Source: Christensenella sp. UBA2853 (GTDB lineage: Bacteria; Bacillota; Clostridia; Christensenellales; Aristaeellaceae). Taken from it: 64,000 nt of DNA. The stretch is taken from contig DEFL01000039.1 of the NCBI GenBank assembly GCA_002350845.1, positions 19,535 through 83,534 of the forward strand, in the 5' to 3' direction. Shown in pieces: positions 56,477-64,000 of this stretch; positions within the stretch are counted from its first letter, which is position 1, and every line of letters starts with the position of its first letter. Below the pieces are notes generated by a model. It was not told where the DNA came from. It saw only the letters and a list, made by a program, of their open reading frames with translations, and made no database searches. The position numbers and the translations under genes were made by a program.

Positions 56477-57934
56477 ATGACGATCAACGTAGGCGCTGCC
56501 TTTACGGACCTGTTTGCAACATCAGGTATAGCGATGCTGCTTGCGAATCCGAAGGCGCTGGTTATGGTTGCGGTAGCTTGCTTTCTGCTCTACCTTGCCA
56601 TTGTCAAACAGTTCGAGCCCTTGCTGCTGCTCCCGATTGCGTTTGGCATGCTGCTGACCAACCTTCTTGGCAGTGAAGTATTCCATGAGGAACTGTTTGT
56701 CGGCGGCCATGCAAACTGGAATCTTTTGGGCGGTGCAGTTCTCATCGATGCAAAAGATCTGGTGCATGATGCAGCAGAATATATCGTGAATAGTGCCGGT
56801 GCTGTATTAACTGCAGATGGACAGGCCCTGATTGGTGCCATTTCCGGTGCCACCGGTGTAACCGGGAATGAACTGAAGTCCCTTGCTGATGTCATGGCAT
56901 ACATGGCCAGCAATGGTGCTGAATGCACAATTGTACTGCGCGACGCGTTTATGTCGGATGCGAATGTCTTTACTGCAGCAGGTCAGCTGATTGCAAGCGC
57001 AGGCAAAAAAATCGATGCAGGCCTTCTTGACTACCTGTATCTTGGTGTAAAACTTGGTATATATCCGTGCCTGATTTTCATGGGCGTTGGTGCTACGACC
57101 GACTTTGGTCCGCTTCTTGCCAATCCCAAGACGCTGCTTCTCGGCGGTGCTGCTCAGGTGGGTATCTTCTTCACTTTTATCGGCGCTTCTCTGCTGGGAT
57201 TTACCCCGAAGGAAGCTGGCTCCATCGGCATCATCGGCGGCGCTGACGGCCCGACGGCGATCTGGCTGACGTCCAAACTGGCCCCGCATCTTCTGGGACC
57301 GATTGCTGTTGCTGCTTACAGCTATATGGCACTTGTTCCTGTGATTCAGCCTCCGATTATGAAAGCTCTGACGACCAAGAAAGAGCGTCAGATCGTGATG
57401 GAACAGCTCAAGCCGGTCAGCAAAACACAGAAGATTGTTTTCCCGATCGTTGTAACCATTCTGGTTTCCATGCTTCTGCCGTCCGCAACTGCTCTGGTCG
57501 GCTGTCTGATGCTTGGCAACCTGATGAAGGAATGCGGCGTTGTGGAACGTCTGAATAAGACGGCCCAGAACGAACTGATGAATATTGTGACGATTTTCCT
57601 GGGCATTACTGTTGGTGCAACGGCAACTGCGGATACATTCCTGCGTCTGGAAACCATCAAGATTATTGTTCTGGGTGTTATCGCATTCTCAGTGGGCACT
57701 TCCGGCGGTCTGCTGCTGGCCAAGCTGATGAATAAGCTCAGCGGCGGAAAAATCAACCCCCTCATCGGTTCTGCCGGTGTATCTGCTGTTCCTATGGCTG
57801 CACGTGTTTCACAGCGTGTGGGTCAACAGGAAAACCCGGGCAATTTCCTTCTCATGCATGCCATGGGACCGAATGTGGCCGGTGTTATCGGATCTGCCAT
57901 CGCAGCAGGTGTTCTGCTGTCCATGTTTGGCTGA
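56477..57934 (+). CDS. Sodium pump decarboxylase beta subunit (OadB/MmdB family)
   Basis: This 485-residue membrane protein couples decarboxylation of carboxybiotin to export of Na+. It has about nine helices, GGADGPTAIWLTSKLAP with the key Asp, GASLLGFTPKEAGSIGIIGG and the C-terminal MAARVSQRVGQQENPGNFLL with HAMGPNVAGVIGSAIAAGVL. Between the second and third helices it has an insert of about 110 residues (LIDAKDLVHDAAEYIVNSAG and following) absent from the typical 430-residue proteins; part of this may be a soluble or extracellular loop. It follows the biotin carrier by 34 bases. Confidence 0.93.
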   Translation: MTINVGAAFTDLFATSGIAMLLANPKALVMVAVACFLLYLAIVKQFEPLLLLPIAFGMLLTNLLGSEVFHEELFVGGHANWNLLGGAVLIDAKDLVHDAAEYIVNSAGAVLTADGQALIGAISGATGVTGNELKSLADVMAYMASNGAECTIVLRDAFMSDANVFTAAGQLIASAGKKIDAGLLDYLYLGVKLGIYPCLIFMGVGATTDFGPLLANPKTLLLGGAAQVGIFFTFIGASLLGFTPKEAGSIGIIGGADGPTAIWLTSKLAPHLLGPIAVAAYSYMALVPVIQPPIMKALTTKKERQIVMEQLKPVSKTQKIVFPIVVTILVSMLLPSATALVGCLMLGNLMKECGVVERLNKTAQNELMNIVTIFLGITVGATATADTFLRLETIKIIVLGVIAFSVGTSGGLLLAKLMNKLSGGKINPLIGSAGVSAVPMAARVSQRVGQQENPGNFLLMHAMGPNVAGVIGSAIAAGVLLSMFG

Positions 57935-57963
57935 CATTGAAGTGATTTAGGAGGATTCCCATC

Positions 57964-59364
57964 ATGGCAAAGGTAAAAATTACGGACACGATCCTGCGCG
58001 ATGGTCATCAGTCGCAGGCAGCTACCCGTATGCGTACCGACGAGATGCTTCCTGCCTGCGAAAAACTTGACAAGGTAGGGTACTTCTCTCTGGAATGCTG
58101 GGGCGGCGCTACCTATGATGCCTGCATCCGTTTTCTGAACGAAGATCCCTGGGAGCGCCTTCGTCTTCTTCGCAAGGCACTGCCCAATACCAAGCTTCAG
58201 ATGCTCCTTCGCGGACAAAATCTTCTTGGATATCGTCCTTATTCGGATGATGTTGTTGAATTTTTTGTCAAGAAGGCTGTGGAGAATGGCATTGACATTA
58301 TCCGCTGCTTTGATGCTCTGAACGATCTTCGCAATATGCAGACTGCTGTCCACGCCACCAAGAAATATGGCGGCCAGGCTGAGATTGCACTCTCTTATAC
58401 GAAGTCTCCCGTGCATAACGAAGACTATTTCGTGAACCTGGCACAGGAAATTGAAAAGATGGGCGCTGACCTCATCTGCATCAAAGACATGGCCAATCTG
58501 CTCCTGCCTTATGATGCCTATCATCTTGTCAAGCGTCTGAAGGCTGCAACCAAGCTGCCCATTGTGATTCATACCCACGATACGACAGGAACCGGTGCTA
58601 TGGTTCTGCTGAAGGCTGTGGAAGCCGGTGCAGACGTGATTGACACCTGTCTTTCACCTCTGGCCAGCGGCACGTCTCAGCCTGCAACCGAATCTCTGGT
58701 TGCCACACTCCAGGGATCTGAATTTGATACAGGCCTTGACCTGAACCTGCTTGCTGACCTGGCCAGCTATTTCCGCGATGTTGCGGATCGTCTGACCAAA
58801 GACGGTTTCCGTGATCCCGGCCGTGTCCTTTCAGTGGATGTCAAGACACTTCAGTATCAGGTTCCGGGCGGAATGCTGTCCAACCTGATCGGTCAGCTGA
58901 AAGCTGCAAATGCAATGGATAAATACTATGATGTGCTTGCTGAAGTGCCGCGCGTTCGTGAAGACTTCGGCTTCCCGCCGCTGGTCACACCCACTTCCCA
59001 GATCGTTGGCACACAGGCTGTCATGAATGTCCTGTATGGTGAACGCTACAAGATGGTTCCCAACGAAAGCAAAGGCCTGCTTCGTGGTGAGTACGGCAAG
59101 CTGCCCGGCAAGGTGAACGAGGAAGTCCGCCGCAAGTGCATCGGCGATGATAAGGTGATTACCTGCCGCTTTGCTGATACGCTTCCGGACGAACTGGAAA
59201 CCCTGAAGAGCGAGATGCGTCAGTGGTACAAGACCGACGAAGACGTTCTGACATACGCCATGTTCCCGAAGGTTGCACCCAAGTTCTTCGAGTATCGGCA
59301 GGCTCAGGAGCTCAAAATTGACTCCACCATGCTTAATGCAAAGGACAAGACCATGCCTGTTTAA
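57964..59364 (+). CDS. Oxaloacetate/pyruvate carboxyltransferase (OadA/5S-like), without biotin domain
   Basis: This 466-residue TIM-barrel protein has the carboxyltransferase motifs of OadA, PycB and the 5S subunit: ITDTILRDGHQSQAATRMRT, the carbamylated lysine in IKDMANLLLP (Lys174), metal histidines in VIHTHDTTGTG (His203, His205), and the conserved PGGMLSNLIGQL with VTPTSQIVGTQAV. It ends before a biotinyl domain, which is supplied by the separate gene at 56071. It converts oxaloacetate to pyruvate with CO2 on biotin, or the reverse. It is the last gene of the cluster, 29 bases after the beta subunit and before a strong terminator. Confidence 0.95.
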   Translation: MAKVKITDTILRDGHQSQAATRMRTDEMLPACEKLDKVGYFSLECWGGATYDACIRFLNEDPWERLRLLRKALPNTKLQMLLRGQNLLGYRPYSDDVVEFFVKKAVENGIDIIRCFDALNDLRNMQTAVHATKKYGGQAEIALSYTKSPVHNEDYFVNLAQEIEKMGADLICIKDMANLLLPYDAYHLVKRLKAATKLPIVIHTHDTTGTGAMVLLKAVEAGADVIDTCLSPLASGTSQPATESLVATLQGSEFDTGLDLNLLADLASYFRDVADRLTKDGFRDPGRVLSVDVKTLQYQVPGGMLSNLIGQLKAANAMDKYYDVLAEVPRVREDFGFPPLVTPTSQIVGTQAVMNVLYGERYKMVPNESKGLLRGEYGKLPGKVNEEVRRKCIGDDKVITCRFADTLPDELETLKSEMRQWYKTDEDVLTYAMFPKVAPKFFEYRQAQELKIDSTMLNAKDKTMPV

Positions 59365-59366
59365 TG

Positions 59367-59410
59367 GCATAAGAAAATGCGCCGCGATGGCGCATTTTTC
59401 TTATGCTTTT
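59367..59410. terminator. Terminator between the decarboxylase cluster and the small gene at 59417
   Basis: GCATAAGAAAATGCGCC (59367-59383) pairs with GGCGCATTTTTCTTATGC (59389-59406), with one bulge; T-runs lie on both strands, so it can serve both converging genes. Confidence 0.9.
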
Positions 59411-59416
59411 TTTGGG

Positions 59417-59758
59417 TTATTCCCAGGCAAGCAGGCCTTTCTTTTCCATGTATTCTTCCTGAAGATCCATGTAATCATTCACGAGCATAGCAGCATCTGC
59501 AGCCTGATCCGGAGTGAATTTATTCTGTTCAGCAATCTTTTCTACAATGTATTCGAACGCATCATCGTCTTCGTAATACGTCGTCCCGGCATTGCCGTCT
59601 TCGTCGAGCACGCCGGATTGATGCATGAATTCCATATCGGCATCGATGGCCTGGCCAATCAGCTTATCGATCATATCCCCAAGATGTGCATGCTCGCTGC
59701 GATTGATTTTTGAGAGCATAAAAAGCAGAGCTTCGTCTCGGTCATATCCGCGCATCAT
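59417..59758 (-). CDS. Small acidic protein, function unknown
   Basis: This 113-residue protein is helical and acidic (RGYDRDEALLFMLSKINRSE, DAADAAMLVNDYMDLQEEYM). I recognise no motif. A good site, AAAAGGAGG, lies 10 bases before the ATG, and the frame ends at the shared terminator, so I take it as a real gene. It is 41 bases downstream of the oligoendopeptidase gene on the same strand and may be cotranscribed with it. Confidence 0.75.
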   Translation of the reverse strand: MMRGYDRDEALLFMLSKINRSEHAHLGDMIDKLIGQAIDADMEFMHQSGVLDEDGNAGTTYYEDDDAFEYIVEKIAEQNKFTPDQAADAAMLVNDYMDLQEEYMEKKGLLAWE

Positions 59759-59799
59759 AAATGTGGAACCTCCTTTTTATGTGTGGGGGTTGAGGGTGA

Positions 59800-61587
59800 T
59801 TACAGCAGTGATTCAAAGCGCTCAAGAGTATCATTGAAAACCTGCATCGCTTTTCTGAGGGGTTCAGGACTGGACATATCAATGCCGGCGAGTTTCAATG
59901 CGTCGATGGGGGGAACGGAGCATCCAGCAGAAAGGAATTTGCGGTAATCCTGGACCGCGCTTTCACCTTCGTTGAGTATTTTTTCGGACAGCGTGATTGC
60001 GGCGCAGAGACCGGTTGCATAGACATAGACGTAGAATGCCCGGTAAAAATGAGGGATACGCATCCATTCATTTTCGATGAGCTGGTCAACCTCGCAGGTT
60101 TCACCGTAGTAAAGCTTGTTAAGCTGATAATACACTTCATTGAGCACTTTCAGCGTAAGGGGCTCACCACGCTGCGACATTTCATGGACGGTGCGTTCGA
60201 ATTCTGCAAACATGGTCTGTCTGAAGCAGGTGGTACGGAACTGTTCGAGGAAGTGATTGAGAAGATAAGCCTGTGCTTTGGGATCGGTGTACTTTGTGAG
60301 CAGATGACGCATCATCACAGCTTCATTGCAGGTGCTGGCAACTTCTGCCACAAACAGGCTGTAGTCACGTTTGGGACCGGGCTGATTGACATTGCTGAAA
60401 TAGGAATGCATGCTGTGGCCCAGTTCGTGTGCGATGGTAAAGGCGGAATCCAGGTTGTCATTGTGATTGAGGAGAACATAGGGATGCACATCGGCAAGCT
60501 CGCCGGAAGAGAAAGCGCCGCTGGATTTGTTCAGTGCAGGATAAACATCAATCCATCCGCCGTCACGTGCTTCACGCAGCTTCTCCAGGTAGTCTTCTCC
60601 CATCGGCTTGAGGCCTTCGAGCACAAGATCGAATGCTTCTTCGTAGGTCAGCGGCATGTCATAGTCGGAAACCATGGGAGCATACAAATCATACATGTGC
60701 AGTTCATCCAGACCCATAATGCGCTTGCGCAGGCGGAGATACCGCTGAAGAATGGGAAGGGACTCATGCATAACGGTGATCAGGTTATCATAGACGCATT
60801 CGGGAATTTCCAGTGGCTGCATGGCTGCCTGAAGCGCACTGTCATAATGCCTTGCCCTTGCAAGAGCAACATCTTTGCCGACACTGGATCCATAGATCGC
60901 TGCGAAGGTATTGCCCAGCTTCCCATAGGTGCCAAAAATCTTATCAAAGGATGATTTGCGGACACTGCGGTCGCGGCTTTCCCTGTACTCGCTGTATGTG
61001 CCTTCGGTCAGCGGACGGACAGTGCCATCCGGCATTTCCATATCCGGGAACTTCATGTCAACACTTGTGAGCATGGAGAAGATCTTATCCGGTGCACGAT
61101 AGATTTCGCCCATCATGGCCAGAAGGCCTTCCTGTTCTTTGGAAAGGGTGTGCGGTTTTTCCAGGCGCAGCGTACGGATAAATTCACTGTAATCCGCCAT
61201 GGCTGGATTGTTCTGCATGGCTTCAAGACGTTCATCGGACAGCTCAAGAAGCTCGGGAACCAGGAAAGCAGAAGCGGTACTCCACTTCACCCAAAGCCCC
61301 ATGACGCGGTCTTCCATCACCTGAGCGGCGTTGTCGCCGTTGTCTGCTTCTTTGGAAAGAAATGCATAGGAAGAGACAGGAAGCATCAGGTCGTTGATGG
61401 AAAAATAAAGCTTGATTGCTTCTTCGGGTTTTGCATCAATCTGCCCTGAATAATCAGAGAATGCAGACATCTTTGATTCGACATCGCTGTATGCCTTTTC
61501 CCAATCTTCCTGTGTGCTGAAAATGTGTGCAAGGTTCCATTTGTATTGCGCAGGTATTTCTGCGCGGGTGCGGATTTGTGAAGCCAT
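59800..61587 (-). CDS. pepF: Oligoendopeptidase F (M3 family zinc metallopeptidase)
   Basis: This 595-residue enzyme has the N-terminal helical domain (IPAQYKWNLAHIFSTQEDWE) and the M3 active site AHELGHSMHSYFS, with HELGH at about residues 387-391, followed by the third zinc ligand region SLFVAEVASTCNEAVM. PepF enzymes hydrolyse peptides of about 7-17 residues in the cytoplasm. Length and motif order are normal. An AAGGAA site precedes the ATG. It is followed by a small gene of unknown role. Confidence 0.96.
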   Translation of the reverse strand: MASQIRTRAEIPAQYKWNLAHIFSTQEDWEKAYSDVESKMSAFSDYSGQIDAKPEEAIKLYFSINDLMLPVSSYAFLSKEADNGDNAAQVMEDRVMGLWVKWSTASAFLVPELLELSDERLEAMQNNPAMADYSEFIRTLRLEKPHTLSKEQEGLLAMMGEIYRAPDKIFSMLTSVDMKFPDMEMPDGTVRPLTEGTYSEYRESRDRSVRKSSFDKIFGTYGKLGNTFAAIYGSSVGKDVALARARHYDSALQAAMQPLEIPECVYDNLITVMHESLPILQRYLRLRKRIMGLDELHMYDLYAPMVSDYDMPLTYEEAFDLVLEGLKPMGEDYLEKLREARDGGWIDVYPALNKSSGAFSSGELADVHPYVLLNHNDNLDSAFTIAHELGHSMHSYFSNVNQPGPKRDYSLFVAEVASTCNEAVMMRHLLTKYTDPKAQAYLLNHFLEQFRTTCFRQTMFAEFERTVHEMSQRGEPLTLKVLNEVYYQLNKLYYGETCEVDQLIENEWMRIPHFYRAFYVYVYATGLCAAITLSEKILNEGESAVQDYRKFLSAGCSVPPIDALKLAGIDMSSPEPLRKAMQVFNDTLERFESLL

Positions 61588-61633
61588 AGTGAATTCCTTC
61601 CTGTTCTAATTATGTAATCTATTCGAAAACCCA

Positions 61634-63799
61634 TCAGGTCTTCATGTAAGTGAGAGATTTGTGAGCGGTTGGCATCTCTTCTCCTTTGCGATAGAAAGAG
61701 AGAAAACCATCCGACAGCAGAATCGTTCCGGTTGAACCTGCGACGCTTTTCTTTTCCAGAATGAGTTTCAGCAGCTTTTCGTTGATTTCAGGCCCGCCGG
61801 CACGCGTCAGACAGTCCTTCCAAAGTGTGAAATGGCAGGTTTTTCCGTATTCCGTGCAGGAAAATGCTCTGTCGGATTCCTGAATGGTGCCTTTCCCGCA
61901 CAGAGGACAGACGCAGTCAAGCTTTTTTCTGCTGAACCCTTTTCGTTTTCCACGCCCCCAGCGCGTTTCTTCAGGGAACGTGGCTTCGGCTGCTGTTGTC
62001 TGAGCAAAATGGACAAGGAAGGAAGAAAACTTCCGGATGCTCTCCATAAATGCATCAGCGTCCTGCTTTCCGTCCGTAATCTGATCCAGGGCAAGTTCCC
62101 AGCGGCCAGTGGTTTCTGCAGAAGCGATTTCATTGGGCATCAGATCAATCAGCTGCACGCCTTTGTCTGTAGCCAGAAGAATTTTCCCTTTGCGCTCGGC
62201 ATACCCGACTTTAATGATGCGCTCTATGATTGCAGCACGTGTGGCAGGCGTCCCGATACCAGACCCCTTCATTTGTCGGACAATCTCTTCATCATCAGAT
62301 TCTTTGCCGGCATTCTCCATGGCGGAGAGAAGGGAAGCATCTGTATGCGGAAGCGGCGGCTTTGTCGTGTCTTCTTTAATGGAAAGAGACTGAATGGTTC
62401 TTATATCATCCGTATGAAGCGGCGGCAGGGCTGTTTCTTCATCCTCTGCATCTTTTTTGGATTTCCGTGTGCGTGGCGGATTTTCAAGCGGTGGTACATC
62501 GCGCCATCCGTTCTGCGTCACAATACGTCCGGTTGAACGGAAGGTCTCCCCTTCAGCTTCAGAAATCACCCGGGTCCAGTCATACTCATAAGCCGGGTAG
62601 AAGGCCGCGATCATGCGCCTGGCCACCAGGTCATAGAGCTGGCGTTCATCCGGTGACAGCTTGCTCTGGTCAATCTTTTTGGGTGTAGGAAGTATGGCGT
62701 GATGATCCGTCACCTTGCTTGCGTCAATTGTGCGTTTGGTGACGGGAATATGGCCGCCTGGCATCGCACCGGCGATCAGAGACTGCATGGATTGCGGGAG
62801 GCAGGCATAGGTCTGCTCAACCTTGGGAATCATGTCGGGCGGAAGATAACGGGAATCGGTTCTGGGATAAGTGAGTGCTTTATGGGTTTCATAAAGGCTT
62901 TGCGCAAGCTTCAGCGTCTTATCTGCAGTGTAACCAAGCATGCGGTTTGCATCGCGCTGCAGACTGGTCAGATCATAAAGCTGGGGCGGAAGTTCACGTT
63001 TATGCTGCGTTTCGCACGACTGGATGTGCGCCTGTTTTCCTTTGACACGGTTTACGATCGCCTGGGCATCGTCCCTGGTTTTCAGGTGCGTATCATTTTC
63101 CTGGCCTTCTTTAAACCATATTCCTTTGAAATCTCCAAAGTCGGCTGTGACAGTACAATAGCCTTCCGGCTGAAAATTCTCTATTTCTCTTCTTCGACGA
63201 ACGAGTATGGCCAGCGTAGGGGTTTGAACCCGGCCGACAGAAAGAAGCGCATGATACCGGAGCGTAAAGGCACGGCTTGCGTTCATGCCGACAAGCCAGT
63301 CGGCTTCGGAACGGCATTTTGCAGACCGGTAAAGTCCGTCATAGGCAGACCCGGGCTTGATTTCCCTGAATCCTTCCTTGATTGCCTCATCCGTCATGGA
63401 GTTAATCCAGAGACGGTTGAACGGCTTCTTGCAGCCGGCTTTTTCATAGATATAGCGAAAAATCAGTTCTCCCTCGCGTCCGGCATCGGTTGCGCAGATC
63501 AGGCTGTCGGTTGTTGGCGCATTCATGAGCTCTTTGACAATTTTATACTGATCTTTCGAGGAAGAAATCACTTTCAGGGGAATGGATTTGGGGAGAATGG
63601 GAAGTGTATCGTTGGACCATTTTTTGTATTTGGGATCCATTTCATCCGGTTCTTCAAGGGTCACCAGATGACCTACAGCCCAGGTGACGGTATACCCGTT
63701 TCCGATCAGGCAGCCATTGCCACGCTGCGTGCATTGAAGCACGCGGGCAATATCACGGCCTACGCTGGGCTTTTCGGCTAATACCAGGACTTGCCCCAT
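61634..63799 (-). CDS. topB: DNA topoisomerase III (TopB)
   Basis: This 721-residue type IA topoisomerase begins MGQVLVLAEKPSVGRDIARV with the Toprim domain (CATDAGREGELIFRYIYEKA), and has the catalytic tyrosine in ALTYPRTDSRYL (Tyr311). The C-terminal part holds a Cys cluster (CVCPLCGKG) that may bind zinc, plus a basic segment. It relaxes negatively supercoiled DNA and decatenates. The ATG at 63799 follows AAGGGGTG by 7 bases. TopB occurs both on the chromosome and on mobile elements; no transfer genes lie beside it, so a chromosomal copy is likely. Confidence 0.94.
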   Translation of the reverse strand: MGQVLVLAEKPSVGRDIARVLQCTQRGNGCLIGNGYTVTWAVGHLVTLEEPDEMDPKYKKWSNDTLPILPKSIPLKVISSSKDQYKIVKELMNAPTTDSLICATDAGREGELIFRYIYEKAGCKKPFNRLWINSMTDEAIKEGFREIKPGSAYDGLYRSAKCRSEADWLVGMNASRAFTLRYHALLSVGRVQTPTLAILVRRRREIENFQPEGYCTVTADFGDFKGIWFKEGQENDTHLKTRDDAQAIVNRVKGKQAHIQSCETQHKRELPPQLYDLTSLQRDANRMLGYTADKTLKLAQSLYETHKALTYPRTDSRYLPPDMIPKVEQTYACLPQSMQSLIAGAMPGGHIPVTKRTIDASKVTDHHAILPTPKKIDQSKLSPDERQLYDLVARRMIAAFYPAYEYDWTRVISEAEGETFRSTGRIVTQNGWRDVPPLENPPRTRKSKKDAEDEETALPPLHTDDIRTIQSLSIKEDTTKPPLPHTDASLLSAMENAGKESDDEEIVRQMKGSGIGTPATRAAIIERIIKVGYAERKGKILLATDKGVQLIDLMPNEIASAETTGRWELALDQITDGKQDADAFMESIRKFSSFLVHFAQTTAAEATFPEETRWGRGKRKGFSRKKLDCVCPLCGKGTIQESDRAFSCTEYGKTCHFTLWKDCLTRAGGPEINEKLLKLILEKKSVAGSTGTILLSDGFLSFYRKGEEMPTAHKSLTYMKT

Positions 63800-63907
63800 C
63801 AGCAATCACCCCTTTCCGGACATGGGAATCAGTCAAACGGTGTACAATCGCGAAAAGATGATTCAAAACTTATAAAACTCCTCTTCTTTTCATATGCGAA
63901 ACCGTGC

Positions 63908-63931
63908 AGGCGTGAATCAAATAGCCTGCAG
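63908..63931. repeat. Hairpin upstream of topB
   Basis: GCAGGC (63908-63913) and GCCTGC (63926-63931) form an inverted repeat with a 12-base loop, about 110 bases upstream of the topB start. No convincing promoter is seen in 63800-64000. Confidence 0.4.
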
Positions 63932-64000
63932 TCTATTTTATCACTTCTGCAGCCTGTCTTCAACTTTGCATCAGAGACGGGTGTAGCTAGAAAAATGTGG

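Noticed and set aside
61634..63799. TopB as a marker of an integrative conjugative element
   Set aside because: No relaxase, type IV secretion, integrase or attachment sites are seen beside it.

Overview
The window reads as a chromosomal segment of an anaerobic Firmicute of the class Clostridia, with roughly half G+C. The signs are strong AGGAGG-type ribosome binding sites on almost every gene, TTGACA/TATAAT promoters, a T-box leader on hisS-aspS, an L10 leader, LL-diaminopimelate aminotransferase (DapL), a sodium-pumping decarboxylase cluster, and secreted proteins rich in Thr-Pro repeats. A gut or rumen Clostridia member, possibly Christensenellales-like, is my inference. No rRNA, tRNA, CRISPR array or intact transposon was found.

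Layout. 1-4061 (minus): a maltodextrin-type ABC importer (binding protein, two permeases and the start of the ATPase) with a consensus promoter and an intercistronic hairpin after the binding-protein gene. 4333-7068: a membrane-tethered clostripain-like protease. Its terminator is followed at once by the 5' remnant of a group II intron, then a secreted GH13 amylase (minus). 9232-10213: two small membrane or coiled-coil proteins of unknown function. 10355-12427: dapF-dapL for lysine and peptidoglycan synthesis. 12468-16871 (minus): a MarR regulator, a heterodimeric ABC exporter with one degenerate ATP site, and a small protein. 17094-21280 (minus): a CHAP-domain wall hydrolase, a CBS-containing pyrophosphatase and an acidic-tailed secreted protein. 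21374-22512 (minus): rplJ-rplL with an L10 leader. 22725-23753: a secreted SH3/peptidoglycan-binding protein.

23989-27372: T-box-controlled hisS-aspS. 27468-36314: a housekeeping block (Asp23, nusB, a TsaD-like paralog, folD, xseA, xseB, ispA, a DUF212 protein, a membrane protein, cysteine desulfurase, thiI). 36374-38478: pgk-tpiA. 38548-43395: nagA, udk and yajC (minus), a pectinesterase, and a CBS/CorC membrane protein. 43536-48581: a 1681-residue exported protein with a 48-bp repeat tract and nine SdrD_B-like modules. 48806-51896: cysS-dnaX. 52091-53919: mgtE behind a structured leader.

54149-59364: a five-gene cluster that joins both carboxyltransferase types of a transcarboxylase (acyl-CoA type and pyruvate/oxaloacetate type), a biotin carrier, and the beta and gamma subunits of a sodium-pumping decarboxylase. 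This is the most interesting metabolic unit here. 59417-63799 (minus): a small unknown protein, oligoendopeptidase F and topoisomerase III.

Most of the segment is core metabolism and information processing, with a saccharolytic layer (maltodextrin import, amylase, pectinesterase, NagA) and a cell-envelope layer (CHAP, SH3/PG-binding, SdrD_B). The least explained elements are the decarboxylase/transcarboxylase hybrid, the mgtE leader, the group II intron remnant behind a terminator, the two small membrane proteins at 9.2-10.2 kb, and the acidic-tailed secreted protein at 17.1-18.6 kb.
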